From contig JAILWY010000010.1 of NCBI GenBank assembly GCA_022113835.1, positions 9,989,501 through 10,053,500 on the forward strand: 64,000 nucleotides of DNA, in the 5' to 3' direction. The notes under the pieces were generated by a model. That model was not told where the DNA came from, did no database searches, and saw only the letters and a list, made by a program, of their open reading frames with translations. Shown piece after piece: positions 59,166 through 64,000 of the stretch (positions within the stretch are counted from its first letter, which is position 1; each line of letters starts with the position of its first letter). The position numbers and the translations under genes were made by a program. The stretch comes from Atopsyche davidsoni. Taxonomy: Eukaryota > Arthropoda > Insecta > Trichoptera > Hydrobiosidae.

Positions 59166-62100
59166 AAATTAATTTTTTTATTTTTATCCATCAACATTGG
59201 AAAATTTTAACAATAATCAAACACCAAACGTCCACATATTATATTGATACAATCAATTGTAAAACATCTTATTGGAATTATTTTTCAATTAGTTTATAGA
59301 ATAAAAAAAAAACTTACTAAAATATCATCGACTACCTTTTCGGTTCCTTTGACATGTTTTTTTAAAGCATCTGACGAAATTTAAAAGCATGTAATATCGA
59401 ATAAATGCTTTACGAAACAACCCATTCACCATTTATTCCCAAACAGTTTAGCCCTCAAACGCTAAACGTGGATATATCAAGCTCATATATACGATACTAC
59501 TGCTAGGAAACTCCAACCTTTCAAATTCATAATCCCCTTTTTTATGAAATCCTAAAAATAGTTGCGCATTATATATTTTTTTTATTCAGAGCTGGTAAAG
59601 TTTGTGTAAGTTTTAAAATATATATCTTAATAAAATCGGGTGCATTTGATTTTTGCAAAATGGAATATAGTTGCAACTCCATTTGCAAACCTGCACGCAT
59701 AAAATGACGAAGAACCCCACCCTTCCGGTAATAAATATATTTGCATGATATAAGTCGAAATAAATCTGCACTGGATGGTTTCTTTAGCATCGCGGTTCCG
59801 CAAAATCACATATGCAAAAAGTTTAATTCAATGTCAATACAGTCAAAATTAAAACAGTAATTTTAAAAAACTCGTAGATTCAGATTTGCAAAATATTGCA
59901 ATGTAAAAGCGTTTATCAAGGAAATCGAAGGTTCCCGGTAGCCGTCCTCAAGATTTGGGGTCCAGAAGTCCTCTCCGGGCGGCGCGGGTACATGCACAGG
60001 TATATATCGTCACAGGATAACGTATTTATGCACGGGCAGGACTCACGAGAGTAGACAACAAGAGTGAAGAGACCGCATAAATCCTTGTTTTTAAAACATT
60101 TATTTAAAACTAAAAATGGGAGTTTAAATTTACGCATAAATCATTATCATCGCTTGGCCAATCAATCCCCATTGTATTTATATACTGAACGTTGCTCGAT
60201 TCGCCGTACAATTCTCTTAATTATTTTTTATAATATATATTTTGATTTGACTGAACTTAGCTTTTATTTTTGTATCTGTATATTTAAAGTTAAACTGGTA
60301 AATTAGAATTGCGACTGAATTCTGAGATCGGTCACATACTGAAAATACTCAGGAAACAAGGAGTTTCCCGTATTGTTTTCCCGAGCGCATGTTTCTCTCT
60401 GAAAGCGTTTTAATTTGCATCAGGATCAAAGGAGATTGTAGTGTGAAATATGTATTTTCAATTCTATAGCTTATCAACGAGTATTTTATTTCTACACTTC
60501 CCATAATAAATTTTGAAAACTTTTATATTGTCTACTTTTATGTATTAAAGGATATTGCAGTTCCAGCCTCAAAACATTTACCGAATCGGTAAATTCTCGC
60601 TCGGAAAATCCCTCCCGTCGAGCACCGCTTGCATCGTCCCGTTATCAAGAGACTACTCTTTGTAACTGACATTTTAACTCATATAATACAAACATAATGT
60701 TAATTATTTGATATCACCGCAGGAAAAATGACTCTCAGAAATTTTTACAGCCTCAAAACAATATTTACAGTGGTAATTTTAATTGTCTACGTCTTGAACG
60801 GTCTTATGAAGAAAAACATTTCAATTAAATACAAATTCAACTGAAAGTTGATCTGCTTACCTAAAAAGACATAAAAAGTACCAACTCGAGGAGACATTCA
60901 TAAAAAGCTTTATAAAAAATATTTTTTTTATGAACGAAATACAAGACACTTTGACCAATGCTTCGTAATCATGCAATTAGCCGGCATAGCTCGGCTTTTG
61001 GAGCTCTCAGTGCTCTCAAAACTACAGTCCCCGCCCGGGGCAGAGGCGGATGCACGAATCTAAGTGTCCCAACATATGCAAGCTGAGCACCTTCCTTCAT
61101 TCGAGAGAACTCGCGAGAGAAAAGCGCGCTCGTAAACTTCAGGAAGTCTTCGAAAGTATTACCGAGTATCGCCGAGAAGTAAAATCCGTAAACTTTTGAG
61201 AGTAGCAAAATTTATGAAATAATAAATGTCATCAAAATAAATGACGTGATATTTAATGATTCTCCCGGTGTCGAAGTGTCCCGAGAGCGCCCGCGGCCGT
61301 CCACCCGCGCCGGGAAGTCGGCGCCCGCTTGCGGAAGGACAGAAAAAACCACACATTCCAGAATACTCACAGAAACTTCGGCAACTTCTTTGTACTTTTA
61401 TTATTATTGATTATTTTTAAAAAAATTAATAACGTTTCAATATAACAAAGAACGAGATGCATTATTTCATTTTTCAACTCAATACATTTTCTAACATAAT
61501 GATAATACCAGCGTTCATTTCACAAAAAAAAGCTCGCTAAAAGTTTATTTAGCTCATAGTTTATATAATTCTAAACACAAATATTTATAATACGCATAGA
61601 GCTGCCATTGTCGTGGCCGGCCGTTATCTGGGCTCGGAGGGCTGCAGACGACACCCGGTAGGGTGGGTAGGGTGCCGGTAGGGTGCCGTGTAATATTCAA
61701 TTAATTAAAAGATCAGCTCATCGATAATGACAACCATTGCACAATAGAAGCCACGATCGCCGGACACGCTGCCTGCACGGACTGATACGTCCTGCGCCTG
61801 CTACCGAGGGTGTAAATCACGAAGTTACGAAAATAGCAAGTAATCCGTCATCTCGAACAATAACCGAATTATATTTAAATACTATTTCAAAATAATACAT
61901 TCATGTTATTAAAATTTTGGTCATAGTGTTTGATTACATTTTTTTATTAAACTTTTTCATGTGAAAAATATTGTTCAACAAATATATAATGAGTTTGAAT
62001 GATGATCAATTGTAATTCACTTAAAATTGTATTCTTATACACAAAAAAATGAGCCTTATATTTTTTTTAATTAAAAAATTTGTTGCATCATTTATTTATT

Positions 62101-64000
62101 TAATTTGAATTTTGTTACTGTAAACGCATACAATTTAATAACTGACAATAATTCACAAAGGCATAATACTTAGTATCAATTAAGCTCTAAATATTTTGGC
62201 AATGAATCCAGCTGACTAAATGATACTAATATACCGACAAATTTTCCCCGCAAATTTTCAATCGATACCGCTACACCCTCCAAACTTCATCAAGCGTCTA
62301 CCCTGCCGTGCCCCTCGCACTGTAGCACGATCAAGCTTGTGATGTGATATAGCTATTCAGAGCTAACAATTCTACCAATATCAAAAACAGTGCAAGCTCA
62401 AAGCCTCAATATTATCTCCCATCGACACCTTTCAATTTCGTTCTAAAGGATAAATTATAATGCAAATTAACGTTATCGTGCGTAGCGAAAAGAACTACCA
62501 TATTCATATATGCAGAGGGCCATATATTAAATTTAGAATGTGTAGGCGGGCCAGATTCAAATAAAATAAGTCTAAAAAACATGATTCTTCTTTCTGTGAC
62601 ACATTGGGATCGCGGGCCGTATCTTTGACATGACTGTTATATGGTAAATCGATAATATTATAACTAAGAATTTATTTGTAAAAATAAACAATACTTATTT
62701 CATTTATATACTTGAAAATGAGAAATTATGCTAAAGTTTATTTTTCCCTTTGATAATGAGCGAATAAATATGTTTGAGTTTCATCGATGCACGCACTAGT
62801 GCAAGGCGTGCAGGGAGGGGGGGCCGCGCTTGTCCTGCGCAGGCTCAGGCGGCAACAGGCTCGGCGCCCCCGCTGCCCGCGCCCCCGCTGCCCGCGCCCC
62901 CGCGCCCCGCGCCCCCCGCGCCGCCCGCGCCGCCTGCGCCCTCGTGCCCCCGCGCAGCCTGCGCCCCCGCGCCCCCCGCGCCCCCGCGCCGCCCCGCCCA
63001 GGCGCCCCGCGTCCCGGCCCCGCCGCCACCCACGCCCGTGACCTCGAGCCCCTCCCGATTGAATGCATAGCATCCCCGCTATTTTACAACTCTTAGGTTT
63101 TACAACAAATTAAATATTACGATGTTATTCAGTTATAAAAATAGGCATGGCAAATATATATAGTATTAAAGGAGTACAAATTACGGGCCCTATTCTGCAT
63201 TTCGATGTCTCGGTAGAGTCGTTGAAAATTAAGGCTTTAAATTATATTTCAATATGCATTTAATGCTGACTAAAGTACATAAGAACTCTGATTATATTTT
63301 TATCGGTAGACATCACTACTTCCTTTGATTACGTCATAAAATAATTATTTTCACTAGATTGAGTAGAATTGTGATGTTATTTCAATCATGACACTTGCTA
63401 TAAATCATGATAAATTTTATTTCTTATAAAAATCTAGAAATCCCTTCGCAACCACCTCCCCTTCAATTTGCATTGAAGTAGCATTTCTAATAAGAAGACA
63501 AACTACCCTCAATCTGCGCCCATTGAGGCAGACACCTCTGTCCGCTGAATTCCTGGCTCCTGGCCTGGTGTCTACTTGGATCAGATTATGGTATTTATTT
63601 ATATACTATTTTCAGAATCGACAGATGTACGTCTAGGCTTCTTCTTTTCGAATTTTTTTACATCTTAAATCCGGTATAAAGAGAGAAAAATTATAAAAAT
63701 TGAGAATAGACCAAACAAAAGCAGACAAACTTCAATTTTAAGAAATTTAATTTGAAAAATCAAACTATATGTAAAATATGTCTCTTTTGACGAAAAACCC
63801 ATAAATATAATATTATAAGTCCACGACCTTCCATCTGTAACGGCTCTCTTTGATCTACGCAAATGAAGCTCACCGAGGACGCATTCGTATTGTCTAATTA
63901 ATAAAATTTTAAGTAATCTTTTTATTCCAAGACTCATATTTCGAGTGAAATTTTGATATACAATAAAATAAAGGTGTGTATATTTTAAACATTCATTTAT
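59166..64000. other. Distal region, no gene recognised
   Basis: AT-rich with GC-rich islands at 59930-60000, 60965-61130, 61260-61330, 61610-61810 and 62800-63060. The 61260-61330 patch follows an acceptor-like TTTTTTCTGTCCTTCCGCAAG on the - strand and could be an untranslated exon; this is a guess. At 61655-61690 GGTAGGGTGGGTAGGGTGCC is a short imperfect repeat. Confidence 0.5.
62819..63052. repeat. C-rich low-complexity block (CCCGCGCCCC-type)
   Basis: About 230 bases of imperfect CCCCGCGCC / CGCCCCCGCTGCC units, over 85% GC, in an AT-rich setting. Nearly every frame on both strands stays open as Pro/Ala/Arg or Gly/Ala/Arg repeats, so open frames here are no evidence of coding. The - strand is G-rich with quadruplex potential. 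Confidence 0.9.

Noticed and set aside
62738..63096. Five overlapping ORFs on both strands
   Set aside because: Generated by the C-rich low-complexity block; open frames carry no information there.

Overview
The window looks like an AT-rich insect nuclear genome, probably Lepidoptera. The reasons are short GC-rich exons in an AT-rich background, long introns full of small transposable elements, and arthropod-type protein sequence. The order is an inference from sequence style; no marker fixes the species.

Two protein-coding genes can be supported, and they are convergent. (1) On the + strand, six exons between 9979 and 14098 encode the complete C-terminal seven-bladed WD40 domain of WDR47 (nemitin), with the stop at 14096-14098. 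The N-terminal exons (LisH/CTLH part) were not found and probably lie upstream of base 1. (2) On the - strand, seven exons between 51133 and 22691 encode a cyclic nucleotide-gated channel alpha subunit (CngA type), from initiator ATG to stop. Three of these exons are easy to miss: the start exon (51040-51133), the S1-S2 exon (32176-32338) and the small C-terminal exon (22691-22823). I placed them by reading splice sites and codon phase. All junction phases agree except inside the 729-bp N-terminal exon (36777-37505), where the reading frame must change by one base near its 3' end. That points to a one-base deletion, either real or an assembly error.

Layout: 1-9978 is non-coding as far as I can see and is presumably upstream intron of WDR47. 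9979-14098 holds the WDR47 exons. 14099-22690 holds the WDR47 3' UTR and the space between the genes, with an AT microsatellite, a 200-bp tandem duplication and two doubtful small ORFs. 22691-51133 is the CngA gene, with introns of about 7.7, 4.4 and 13.5 kb carrying a terminal-inverted-repeat MITE, a fold-back tRNA-like SINE element, GC minisatellites, a 1.1-kb inverted-repeat element and a BEL/Pao integrase remnant. 51134-64000 lies upstream of the CngA start codon; it holds an apparently end-to-end Helitron of about 1 kb with a broken Rep fragment, another copy of the inverted-repeat family, and scattered GC-rich islands that may include CngA 5' UTR exons or promoter.

The two genes have no obvious functional link. 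WDR47 is a neuronal and ciliary microtubule-associated protein; CngA is a plasma-membrane cation channel opened by cGMP or cAMP. The most notable items are the hidden, phase-consistent CngA exons with the one-base break, the Helitron with a recognisable 3' hairpin and CTAG end, the fold-back tRNA-like element, a five-copy repeat family, and a stop-free 150-nt WDR47 intron that could be retained in frame.
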